Assembly (NCBI GenBank): GCA_012719355.1
Contig: JAAYAM010000063.1
Coordinates: 1-42,001, forward strand
Length of the DNA stretch: 42,001 nt
Direction: 5' to 3'
Source: Acidobacteriota bacterium
GTDB taxonomy: Bacteria; Acidobacteriota; UBA6911
The notes below the pieces were generated by a model. It was not told the origin of the DNA. It saw nothing but the letters and a program-made list of their open reading frames with translations, and ran no database searches. Every line of letters starts with the position of its first letter. Position 1 is the first letter of the stretch. Positions 1 to 6,412 of this stretch are shown piece by piece. The translations under genes were made by a program, and so were the position numbers.

Positions 1-246
1 ATCGGGCAGGAGCCCCAGAATATGAACTTCTTCTGCGCTGGTGATCTCCATCCCCGGAATTACCGCCAGTCCGGCCGCTCTTGCGGCGCGCTGCACGGCG
101 CCGACGTTTTCGGCCGAGTTGTGATCGCACACGGCCACGGAATCGAGGCCGACACGCACGGCTGCGTCCACCAGGGCGGCCGGATGCATGTCCAGCTCTG
201 CGCAGGGCGAAAGGCATGTGTGTACGTGCGTGTCAACCATATACAC
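1..246 (-). CDS. PHP-domain metal-dependent phosphoesterase, 3' part beyond the window
   Basis: Partial gene whose 3' end runs off the left edge. The visible N-terminus carries the PHP-family metal-binding signature: DTHVHT (the HxH pair) within the first residues, a CDHNS motif near residue 40 and PGMEIT near residue 65. PHP proteins hydrolyse phosphoester bonds, often of nucleotides or histidinol phosphate; the substrate here cannot be told. Start: the GTG at 246 lies 11 nt after GGAGG, while an ATG at 240 gives MVDTHVHT with a longer spacer; either is possible. It begins directly after the DRTGG gene and is the last visible member of the hdr/[FeFe] operon. In many anaerobes a PHP gene sits beside DRTGG and hydrogenase genes, usually ahead of nuoE/nuoF-type genes, which would lie left of this window (inference). 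Confidence 0.85.
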   Translation of the reverse strand, partial: MYMVDTHVHTCLSPCAELDMHPAALVDAAVRVGLDSVAVCDHNSAENVGAVQRAARAAGLAVIPGMEITSAEEVHILGLLPD

Positions 247-248
247 CT

Positions 249-596
249 TCAGATCTGCCTCCTTCCGCGAATTCCGAGGCTATACAGAATTCCTATGACA
301 TCGAATGCCTGAAGTTTCGTCGATATCAGGGGGAGCCCTGCTTCTTCCGCTCTTGCCACCGCATCGGGTTCGGGAGTGCGCCCGTTGACCAGTACAATTC
401 CCGACAGACCGTTGAGCTGGGCGACCGCGATTATGTTGACGTGTTTCTGCAGTGTGACCCACAGGTCGCCTTCGCGGCTGTTTGCCATGACGTCCGAGAG
501 GAGATCTGACGCATATCCGCCCAGTACTTCGCGATCGCCTTCCCGCCCGGCGACGAACGTCCCGTTGATATGCCGAGAGGCTTCAGAAGTCTTCAT
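249..596 (-). CDS. DRTGG-domain protein (downstream copy)
   Basis: A 115-residue protein made of little more than one DRTGG domain, the small regulatory fold also found in clostridial and other phosphotransacetylases and next to CBS domains. Visible features are GYASDLLSDVMA near residue 30 and NGRTPEPDAVARAEEAGLPL near residue 72, the usual core of the family. It overlaps the end of the upstream [FeFe]-hydrogenase-like gene by four bases (ATGA type), so the two are translationally coupled. It is a paralogue of the DRTGG gene at 2358-2723, with the same ADLLSDV-like core. No catalytic residues are apparent; a ligand-binding or regulatory subunit is the most that can be inferred. Confidence 0.85.
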   Translation of the reverse strand: MKTSEASRHINGTFVAGREGDREVLGGYASDLLSDVMANSREGDLWVTLQKHVNIIAVAQLNGLSGIVLVNGRTPEPDAVARAEEAGLPLISTKLQAFDVIGILYSLGIRGRRQI

Positions 597-1918
597 GTGA
601 GCCCTCCGATAGTCTGTTTCTGCGCCCGGACCAGCGTGGCGAGCTGTTCAATTCGTTCCGTCAATTCCCTCTGGAAGAAGAAAATGCAGGAGTCTTTTTC
701 CGCCTCGCCCAGCACGACGTCTTCTGCGAAGGCGTGACAGGAAGGTGCGCCGCAGGCGCCGCAGTCGATATTCGGCAGATCGGCAAGGATCTGATCGCGC
801 TCCTTCATTTTGGCGATCGCCTTCGATATATCCTCGTCAAGCGGCCGCAGCGGCCGGCTGGCGAGATTTTCGTCCATCAGGAATTCCCCTCTTCTGTAAG
901 CGGCCTCGACTTCATGCCTGTCGGCGATGCATCCCGCCGGGAGGCTCTGCTGCAGCTTTATCGCCTTGCCGCGCGCCAGGTAGGGATTTTCCACCGTGAG
1001 GCACCCGCCGACGCATCCTTCGGAGCAGGCGTGGCATTCGATGTAGCGGTACTTGCGCAGGCGTCCCTTCTCCATGTCATCGAGTATCCTGATCACGTTG
1101 GGCAGACCGGCGACGGAAAGGGTATTCTCTGCCGGCAGCGATCTCGGGAACCTCCCGAGAAATGCCCAGCTCAGCCCCGAAGCGGACTCTGTCGCATCGA
1201 TCCGGTACTCCGCCTCCTGCACTTTCGAAACTGCTGCGGCCAGGGTCTGGAAGAGATCGGAAATCGAGACAGCGGTGTCGAGGTTCGAATACTGCATGCC
1301 CGGGTGCTCGAGTATCGCCACGATCTTGGCGGGACACGGCGTTATATAGACGGCGCCGATACGTTCCGGCGGCAATCCGGTCTCCTTCGATTTCCTGATC
1401 TTTGCGTCGCGCGCAGAAATCTCTCTGGGGGCGAGAACGGGAAGGATCTGATCTACGAGCTCCGGATACTTCACCTGCAGAAGACGCACCACCGTCGGGC
1501 AGAAGGATGAGATCAGCGGGTACTGGCCGCGGTATTCGTTCAGGAAGATCTCTGTCGCGATCGAGACCGCGTCGCATGCGGGGGAGACGCTTTCCACGTC
1601 GTCGAAACCGCACTGTTTCAGAGCGGCGAAAATCATGCTGGGAAAGATTTCCGAATCGAATTGAGCGTACAGAGCGGGGGAGGGAATTGCGAGTTTGCAT
1701 TCGAACTTCGACAGATCCGACATCTGGTCTGTGAGTGGAACGATCGCCGCATGCGGGCAGACCCGGATGCATTCGCCGCAATCGATGCAGCGGTCGGCCA
1801 GTTTCACCGCCCGTCCTTTGCGGACCCGAACCGCTGCTGTTGGACATGCGCGCATGCATGACATGCATCCGTCGCACCGGTCGACATCGAAGCGCAGTGA
1901 ATGGTGGTACTGTGCCAT
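593..1918 (-). CDS. [FeFe]-hydrogenase-like iron-sulfur protein, sensor type
   Basis: 441 residues. Order of domains: two N-terminal [4Fe-4S] ferredoxin motifs (CDGCMSCMRACP near residue 15 and CIDCGECIRVCP near 44), an H-cluster domain (about 85-340), a C-terminal FeS domain (DCGACGAPSCHAF, about residue 386) and a short coiled tail. The four H-cluster cysteines are kept: C140 (SSFCPT), C195 (TPCPAK), C298 and C302 (CHACSEGC). The cysteine that relays protons in catalytic enzymes is Phe139 here, so I infer a sensory or low-activity hydrogenase rather than an ordinary H2 producer. The architecture resembles the ferredoxin-Hcluster-FeS proteins that accompany DRTGG and HATPase genes in fermentative anaerobes. 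It sits 11 nt after the ATPase gene and overlaps the next DRTGG gene. Cytoplasmic; no signal peptide. Confidence 0.88.
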   Translation of the reverse strand: MAQYHHSLRFDVDRCDGCMSCMRACPTAAVRVRKGRAVKLADRCIDCGECIRVCPHAAIVPLTDQMSDLSKFECKLAIPSPALYAQFDSEIFPSMIFAALKQCGFDDVESVSPACDAVSIATEIFLNEYRGQYPLISSFCPTVVRLLQVKYPELVDQILPVLAPREISARDAKIRKSKETGLPPERIGAVYITPCPAKIVAILEHPGMQYSNLDTAVSISDLFQTLAAAVSKVQEAEYRIDATESASGLSWAFLGRFPRSLPAENTLSVAGLPNVIRILDDMEKGRLRKYRYIECHACSEGCVGGCLTVENPYLARGKAIKLQQSLPAGCIADRHEVEAAYRRGEFLMDENLASRPLRPLDEDISKAIAKMKERDQILADLPNIDCGACGAPSCHAFAEDVVLGEAEKDSCIFFFQRELTERIEQLATLVRAQKQTIGGLT

Positions 1919-1929
1919 GATGTGTTCAC

Positions 1930-2361
1930 CTATGCAGCCTGAATCACTCTTATATAAAGGCGAGTCCCCCGTCCAACGTGTGAGCTGATGTCGAATTCAT
2001 CAGCATTTCTCCTGATATTCGGCAACCCCATCCCGGCACCGAACCCCATCTCCCGCATCTCAGGTGTGGCGGTCGAATACCCCTCCTCCATCGCCAGTGT
2101 GACGTCGGGGATTCCGGGCCCTTCATCGTCAACGTTGATGCTCACTGAGTCGAGGCTGACCCTGAGTGATATCTTTCCTCGAGTGGCGTACATGACCAGG
2201 TTCATCTCCGCCTCATACGAGACAATCGCGATGCGGCGTACGACGAGCGGATGGATCCCCATGCGCTTGAGAGTGTCCTTGATGGAGGTGGAGACCCTTC
2301 CCGCATTGGGAAAATCTCTCCCCAGAACGTGATAGGTACTCTCGAAGGCTTCCTGTATCAT
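1930..2361 (-). CDS. RsbT/anti-sigma-type HATPase protein
   Basis: A 143-residue stand-alone GHKL ATPase. The N box (YEAEMNLVMYA, near residue 48), the G1 box (DDEGPGIPD) and the G2 box (GFGAGMGLPN, near residue 115) are all visible. The size and the lack of a dimerisation or sensor domain match the RsbT/RsbW/SpoIIAB class of serine kinases and anti-sigma factors rather than a two-component kinase. An in-frame upstream extension is open to 2505, but the ATG at 2361 forms an ATGA overlap with the preceding DRTGG gene and gives the family's usual length. With the [FeFe]-hydrogenase-like protein just downstream, it may relay a redox or H2 signal; this is inference from context. Confidence 0.85.
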   Translation of the reverse strand: MIQEAFESTYHVLGRDFPNAGRVSTSIKDTLKRMGIHPLVVRRIAIVSYEAEMNLVMYATRGKISLRVSLDSVSINVDDEGPGIPDVTLAMEEGYSTATPEMREMGFGAGMGLPNIRRNADEFDISSHVGRGTRLYIRVIQAA

Positions 2362-2723
2362 CGGCTCTCCGAGACGGCCACGTAGAGGCGGCCCGCGGCC
2401 TCGAACATGTTGAGGTGCGTACCGAGCACCGGTATTTTCGATTCCCTTGCCAGCGACAGTATTTCCGCGTTCGGCTTCTTGCCGCGCACGAAGACGACGC
2501 CGCATAGATCTGCCACAATTGCGGTTCGTATCACCTGAAGGTTCACGAGGCCCGTAAGGAGGAGCGTCCCAGGCCTGCTTGTGGAAAGGACATCGCTCAG
2601 CAGATCTGCGGCTCCGAATGCGTCGACATTGACGGACAGGTCTTCTCCATTGAGCACCTCCGCCTCCAGAATGTCGCGCACCTCCTCGAGTGTCAGCGTT
2701 GCAGCCTTGGGGACGGTTGCCAT
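2358..2723 (-). CDS. DRTGG-domain protein (upstream copy)
   Basis: 121 residues forming a single DRTGG domain, with LTLEEVRDILEAEVL at the N-terminus, GAADLLSDVLS near residue 37 and a VFVRGKKPNAEIL segment near 77. It is the paralogue of the gene at 249-596; the pair brackets the ATPase and the [FeFe]-hydrogenase-like gene. It starts 13 nt after hdrA and shares four bases with the following ATPase gene. A small regulatory or ligand-binding subunit is likely by family; no enzyme active site is seen. Confidence 0.85.
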   Translation of the reverse strand: MATVPKAATLTLEEVRDILEAEVLNGEDLSVNVDAFGAADLLSDVLSTSRPGTLLLTGLVNLQVIRTAIVADLCGVVFVRGKKPNAEILSLARESKIPVLGTHLNMFEAAGRLYVAVSESR

Positions 2724-2736
2724 AGTGAATCCTCGC

Positions 2737-3600
2737 TCATCTGACAGAGCTTTTCAGAAAACCATTTCCGCTTTTGCTTTTGCCTATTACCAGCTTTCCC
2801 TTTCGGATCGCGCGTACTGAAGGTATCTTCCTTGCCGGGCATGATTCCCAGCAGAGACCGCATCCGGAACACTTGCTTCGGTCGACGGAGGTGGCTTTGT
2901 GACGTATCTTAACCTTGAAGTTTCCGACGAAACCCTTGACTTCCTCCACTTCGCTGGAAGGCATCAGTCTGATATTCGGATGCTTTCCGACCTGAACCAT
3001 CTTGGGCGTCAGAATGCAGGCAGCGCAGTCAAGCGTCGGGAATGTCTTGTCGAAAGTCGCCATGTGGCCGCCGATCGAAGGCTCTTTTTCAACCAGGTAG
3101 ACGGTTTTTCCGGAATCGGCGATGTCCAGCGCAGCCTGGATTCCGGCAATGCCGCCGCCGACCACAAGCGTGGCAGGGTTGACCTGGACCGACTTGCGCG
3201 GCAACGGGACGAGGTTCCGGGACTTGGCAACCGCCGCGGACACAAGCGCCTTTGCCTTATCGGTCGCGGCATGCGGATCGACGGTAACCCAGGAACAGTG
3301 CTCACGGATGTTGGCCATCTGGAACATGTAACGGTTTACGTCGGCCCTTTCGCATGCCCCTCTGAAGGTAGGTTCATGCATCAGGGGAGAGCAGGAGGCG
3401 ACGACAACGCGGTCGAGATCGAGATTCCTTATGTCTTCTTCGATCATGATCTGGCCGGGATCGGAACACATGAACTTGTTTTCCCTTGCTACGGCCACAT
3501 CCGGCAGCGTCCGGGCGAAATCGACTACTTCTGAGACATTTACCTTGCCGGAGATGTTCGTGCCGCAGTGACAGACGTAAACGCCGATTCTGATAGTCAT
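2737..3600 (-). CDS. hdrA: HdrA-like heterodisulfide reductase flavoprotein subunit, short form
   Basis: 287 residues against about 650 in typical HdrA. HdrA is the FAD and iron-sulfur subunit that receives electrons and passes them to HdrB/HdrC, in some complexes by flavin-based bifurcation. The family start MTIRIGVYVCHCG is intact, followed by the FAD-binding GGGIAG loop (about residue 147), GGHMATFDKTFPTLDCAAC (about 176-194) and one ferredoxin motif CSGCGLCWESCP (about 243-255). The protein then ends after a basic tail, so the second half (thioredoxin-reductase-like region and further clusters) is missing. I read the next frame across the tail and found no continuation of the canonical sequence, so a single frameshift does not explain it. 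It lies 10 nt after hdrB and 13 nt before a DRTGG gene. Either a naturally short HdrA or a decayed one. Confidence 0.85.
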   Translation of the reverse strand: MTIRIGVYVCHCGTNISGKVNVSEVVDFARTLPDVAVARENKFMCSDPGQIMIEEDIRNLDLDRVVVASCSPLMHEPTFRGACERADVNRYMFQMANIREHCSWVTVDPHAATDKAKALVSAAVAKSRNLVPLPRKSVQVNPATLVVGGGIAGIQAALDIADSGKTVYLVEKEPSIGGHMATFDKTFPTLDCAACILTPKMVQVGKHPNIRLMPSSEVEEVKGFVGNFKVKIRHKATSVDRSKCSGCGLCWESCPARKIPSVRAIRKGKLVIGKSKSGNGFLKSSVR

Positions 3601-3610
3601 GCCGGTCTCC

Positions 3611-4477
3611 TTATGCGAATTGCTCAGCCATCGCCTTTGCCGGAACTATGCACTCCCTGAGTCCCACTCCCTTCCAGTCCATGCCGAAAGCAATACCCAT
3701 CAGCTGGGTAAAGTAGACCACCGGCAGATTGAACCTGGTTCCATACGCCTTGTTGATGGCATTCTGGTATGCGTCCAGATTCAGCTGGCAAAGCGGACAC
3801 GTCACCGCAATGCACTGTGCGTCGTACTGCTCGGCGCACATCAGAAGGTTTCGGCAGAGCCGGAGCGCCACGTCCTCCCTCGTCCCCATGAGTGAGCCGC
3901 CGCAGCAGACGGTTTTCATCGGGTAGTACGTAGGGGTCGCTCCGATCAGGGTCAGCAACCTGTCGAGCATAGTCGGATTGTCGCTGTCGTCTTCAATGCC
4001 GTACGGCCTTGCAATCTGACAGCCGTAGTAGGGAGCCACGCGCAGACCCGTCAAAGGCCGCTTTATCCGGGACACGATCCTGTCGACGCCTGCGTCTTCC
4101 ATGACCGCCTGCAGGAAGTGCTTGGTGACCACTCCTCCGTCGTACCGGAGACCGGCCTCCGCGAGAGCCTCGTCAACCTTCTTCTTCATCTCGGGGAATT
4201 CGGACATGTATGACTCGGTCTTCCGGAGATTGGTGTAGCAGGCGCTGCACGGAGTGACCAGCGTGTCTCCGGTCTTCAGAGCCTGGCACAGATTGCGCGC
4301 GCTCAGGCAGAAGGAAAGAATCTCGTTGACGCTCATGTAGGCCGTGGCGCCGCAGCAATTCCAGTCTTCAAGCTCCAGCAGTTCCATCCCCAGGGCGTCT
4401 GCCACCGCCGAAACAGATTTTTCATAGGGGCGTCCGGTGGCTTCCAGCGAGCATCCGGGATAATAGGCGTAGCGCAT
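3611..4477 (-). CDS. hdrB: HdrB-like heterodisulfide reductase subunit B
   Basis: 288 residues. HdrB carries the catalytic non-cubane iron-sulfur clusters held by two CCG domains. Both are visible: the first runs from YYPGC at residue 9 through NCCG near 41 to PCSAC near 80; the second ends in VCCGG near 192 and CPLCQ near 230. The start MRYAYYPGCSLE is the family's usual N-terminus and overlaps the hdrC stop by one base (TAATG), which indicates coupling. In methanogens the substrate is CoM-S-S-CoB; in bacteria the physiological disulfide or electron acceptor of HdrBC is often unknown, so I name the family and not the substrate. Cytoplasmic. Confidence 0.93.
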   Translation of the reverse strand: MRYAYYPGCSLEATGRPYEKSVSAVADALGMELLELEDWNCCGATAYMSVNEILSFCLSARNLCQALKTGDTLVTPCSACYTNLRKTESYMSEFPEMKKKVDEALAEAGLRYDGGVVTKHFLQAVMEDAGVDRIVSRIKRPLTGLRVAPYYGCQIARPYGIEDDSDNPTMLDRLLTLIGATPTYYPMKTVCCGGSLMGTREDVALRLCRNLLMCAEQYDAQCIAVTCPLCQLNLDAYQNAINKAYGTRFNLPVVYFTQLMGIAFGMDWKGVGLRECIVPAKAMAEQFA

Positions 4478-5058
4478 TATTCACCTCCCAGTTCCTGTGC
4501 CTTGGCAACGATTTTGCGCAGCCCTTGTACGTCGCGCACCTTCCTGCCGAACAGCGGAAGCCTTCCGTGTGTATACAGGCTTAGCCCTATGGGGGCCGCG
4601 GAGACGGCGCCGAATGGATTGGCGGCCAGCATGAACCTGACCATCAGGGTGGTCTCGTGATTGCGGCCGTTTTTGTTTACCAGTTCGACGAAAATCCGGG
4701 AAAGCGCATTCGCCTTCTTGCTGCGCTGCCTGTTTTCCCGGATCGCCATCCGCTTGAGCATGTACATGATGTCCGTGATCTTGATCTCCTGCGGGCACCT
4801 GTGCGCGCATTGGTAGCAGGAGGCGCAGGTCCAGATCGTCAGGCTGTCCAGCACCTTGTCGCGCATTCCCGCTCTGATCATGGCGAAGACCTGCCTGGGA
4901 GTCTCTTCCATAGCCCAGGACACCGGACAGGACCCGCTGCAGGTCCCGCACTGAATGCAGTCCTTGATCTTCTCTCCACCCGGTATGCGATAGATCTCGT
5001 CCAGAAAACGGAGATCCATGGCTTGTTCATAAATCACCGTCTGTTGTGCGCCGTTCAT
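4477..5058 (-). CDS. hdrC: HdrC-like heterodisulfide reductase subunit C
   Basis: 193 residues with two [4Fe-4S] ferredoxin motifs, CIQCGTCSGSCP near residue 36 and CASCYQCAHRCP near 77, separated as in HdrC. It is the electron wire between HdrA and the HdrB active site. There is no membrane segment, so this is the soluble HdrC and not the DsrMK or HdrDE type. It is the first gene of an operon of at least eight genes on the minus strand. The ATG at 5058 has AGCTGGAGGTCATTC in front of it, a good ribosome binding site (GGAGGT). The leader region upstream is described under 5059-5495. Confidence 0.92.
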   Translation of the reverse strand: MNGAQQTVIYEQAMDLRFLDEIYRIPGGEKIKDCIQCGTCSGSCPVSWAMEETPRQVFAMIRAGMRDKVLDSLTIWTCASCYQCAHRCPQEIKITDIMYMLKRMAIRENRQRSKKANALSRIFVELVNKNGRNHETTLMVRFMLAANPFGAVSAAPIGLSLYTHGRLPLFGRKVRDVQGLRKIVAKAQELGGE

Positions 5059-5381
5059 GAATGACCTCCAGCTTCCCGGTCCGGTTCCTTCTGAAAGGCT
5101 TTCACCTGACTTGATGCAATCTCGTAAGACTTAGAAAATGAGAAGACTATGAGGGATGAAAATCCCCCTTTGAGGTCTGCAGCTGTGCGGTGCTGCTGCG
5201 ACCTCCTGCGATGTGAGCAAGAAGAGCGTGTGTTTTGTATCCAGTTGCATTTTGTATGCACACGGGTTTCCAGACAGCGGACCGCGCCGGAAACAAAAAC
5301 ATAAGTTTTCCTTATGCAATAACTTAAAACTATCACCTGCATGAAAACGGGATTTGTGCATGAGGGATCTCGTGGTCCGGC

Positions 5382-5396
5382 CCGGATTGAATCCGG
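5382..5396. repeat. Perfect 7-bp dyad (CCGGATT, 1-nt centre, AATCCGG)
   Basis: Arms at 5382-5388 and 5390-5396 around a single G. It lies 10 nt from the larger palindrome that follows and may be a second binding half of the same control region. No run of T follows on either strand, so it is not an obvious terminator. Confidence 0.6.
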
Positions 5397-5406
5397 TTAA
5401 ATCAAC

Positions 5407-5438
5407 CACGCAGGTGGGTCAAGTGACCCACCTGCGTG
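5407..5438. repeat. Perfect 15-bp inverted repeat, probable operator
   Basis: Left arm CACGCAGGTGGGTCA (5407-5421), two-base centre AG, right arm TGACCCACCTGCGTG (5424-5438). There is no mismatch. It ends directly in front of the presumed -35 of the acetyltransferase promoter and has no T-run after it, so a protein-binding operator is more likely than a terminator. It could also be the foot of an mRNA or DNA cruciform. I saw no second copy in the window. Confidence 0.75.
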
Positions 5439-5440
5439 CG

Positions 5441-5468
5441 GAGACAGCGATCCCGGTGCTGATATAAT
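5441..5468 (+). promoter_or_regulatory. Candidate sigma-70-type promoter for the acetyltransferase gene
   Basis: A consensus -10 TATAAT at 5463-5468 is preceded after 16 bases by GAGACA (5441-5446; four of six matches to TTGACA). The expected start point near 5475 leaves a leader of about 20 nt containing the GAGGTGA ribosome binding site. The 15-bp palindrome abuts the -35. Confidence 0.5.
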
Positions 5469-5495
5469 CCTATGAGAAGCCGAGGTGACTGCAGC

Positions 5496-6047
5496 ATGGC
5501 CACTGAACGCGAGAAGATGCTGGCAGGTGAGCTGTACGACCCTTTCGATCGGGAGCTGGTGGCGGCTCGCAAACGTGCGCGCGATCTATGCCATGCTCTC
5601 AACTCAGGACTGAATGCCGATACTGATTTCAGCCGGCGGATTCTGTGCGAGCTGTTCGGATCCGGCGGAGACTCTGTATGGCTCCAGCCGCCTTTTTACT
5701 GCGACTACGGCTCCAACATCGAACTGGGCGACCGGGTGTTTTTCAACTTCAACTGCGTTGTCCTGGACGTCTGCCGGGTGCGGATCGGTGATTTCACAAT
5801 GTTCGGTCCTGCTGTTCAGATCTATACACCCATGCATCCGTTGGACGCCGGAATGAGAAGAGAACGGGAATTCGGCAAACCGGTCACCATCGGGAGCGAT
5901 GTCTGGGTCGGAGGCGGAGCGATTATCCTGCCCGGTACCGCAATCGGGTCCGGTGCAGTCATCGGCGCAGGAAGCGTGGTGACGAGGGACATTCCTGAAT
6001 CGGTCTTCGCTGCCGGTAATCCCTGCCTGGTCATACGCAGAATTTAG
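5496..6047 (+). CDS. Sugar O-acetyltransferase, Maa/LacA/NodL family
   Basis: 183 residues. The N-terminus MATEREKMLAGELYDPFD is the maltose acetyltransferase (Mac) domain, and the rest is a left-handed beta-helix of hexapeptide repeats. Acetyl-CoA is the donor; the acceptor would be a sugar or a related hydroxyl compound. The catalytic His is visible in YTPMHPLDA (about residue 117), and the C-terminal coil has IGSDVWVGGGAIILPG and IGAGSVVTRDIP, typical of the family. I chose the ATG at 5496 because it has GAGGTGA at a good distance and gives the standard Mac start; the upstream ATG at 5472 lacks a site. Its TAG stop overlaps the TAA stop of the convergent DUF488 gene. Confidence 0.93.
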   Translation: MATEREKMLAGELYDPFDRELVAARKRARDLCHALNSGLNADTDFSRRILCELFGSGGDSVWLQPPFYCDYGSNIELGDRVFFNFNCVVLDVCRVRIGDFTMFGPAVQIYTPMHPLDAGMRREREFGKPVTIGSDVWVGGGAIILPGTAIGSGAVIGAGSVVTRDIPESVFAAGNPCLVIRRI

Positions 6048-6409
6048 TGGAGTCTGCGCTCCAGATAGGTCTTCAACGCGACAGCGTTGTTGTGTTCTTC
6101 GTCCTTCGAGCTGTAGAGCAACGTGACGGTACCCTTCCGGGCCGCCGTCAGGATCGGTTCCCAGGCGTCGCGGCGCGTATCCAGTTCTGCGAAGTACCTG
6201 GCACAAAACTCGTTCCATTTCGCCGGATCGTGCCCGAACCACCGCCGCAGATCAGTGCTTGGGGCCGCGTCCCTGAGCCAGCCGTCGACAGGAAGATCGT
6301 CTTTCCTAATACCTCGAGGCCAAAGACGCTCGACGAGGAACCTCTTCCCGTCGCTCCTGGAAGGCTGCTCGTACACTCGTTTGAGCCGGATACCCGTGTT
6401 TCGATCCAT
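6044..6409 (-). CDS. DUF488 family protein (YeaO-like)
   Basis: 121 residues. The family hallmarks RFLVERLWPRG (near residue 23), LRRWFGHDPAKW (near 54) and TLLYSSKDEEHNNAVAL (near 97) are all present. Function of the family is not established. It starts 3 nt after the glmS stop, and a GGTGGA site within the end of glmS serves it, so it is co-transcribed with glmS. Its stop codon overlaps the stop of the convergent acetyltransferase by two bases, so no terminator fits between them. Confidence 0.9.
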   Translation of the reverse strand: MDRNTGIRLKRVYEQPSRSDGKRFLVERLWPRGIRKDDLPVDGWLRDAAPSTDLRRWFGHDPAKWNEFCARYFAELDTRRDAWEPILTAARKGTVTLLYSSKDEEHNNAVALKTYLERRLH

Positions 6410-6412
6410 CCG

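Larger units (their letters stand above)
5059..5495. other. Divergent regulatory gap between hdrC and the acetyltransferase
   Basis: 437 bases without a convincing gene; the two short reading frames present give unstructured, shadow-like peptides. The hdrC-proximal part contains an exact 8-base direct repeat, TTTTGTAT at 5233-5240 and 5250-5257, and small dyads TGCAT/ATGCA (5246-5260) and CATAAG/CTTATG (5300-5316) in an AT-rich stretch, which is where I expect the hdr promoter, although no clean -35/-10 pair stands out. The acetyltransferase-proximal part holds two perfect dyads and a TATAAT box, listed separately. Confidence 0.6.

Noticed and set aside
2737-2880. A frameshift explaining the short HdrA
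   Set aside because: The neighbouring frame after the ferredoxin motif does not give the expected FPQAVP-type continuation, so a single indel is not supported. A larger deletion remains possible.
5055-5409. Small minus-strand frames in the hdr leader
   Set aside because: They have Cys/Ser/Arg-rich, non-conserved-looking translations, overlap regulatory repeats and lack ribosome binding sites.
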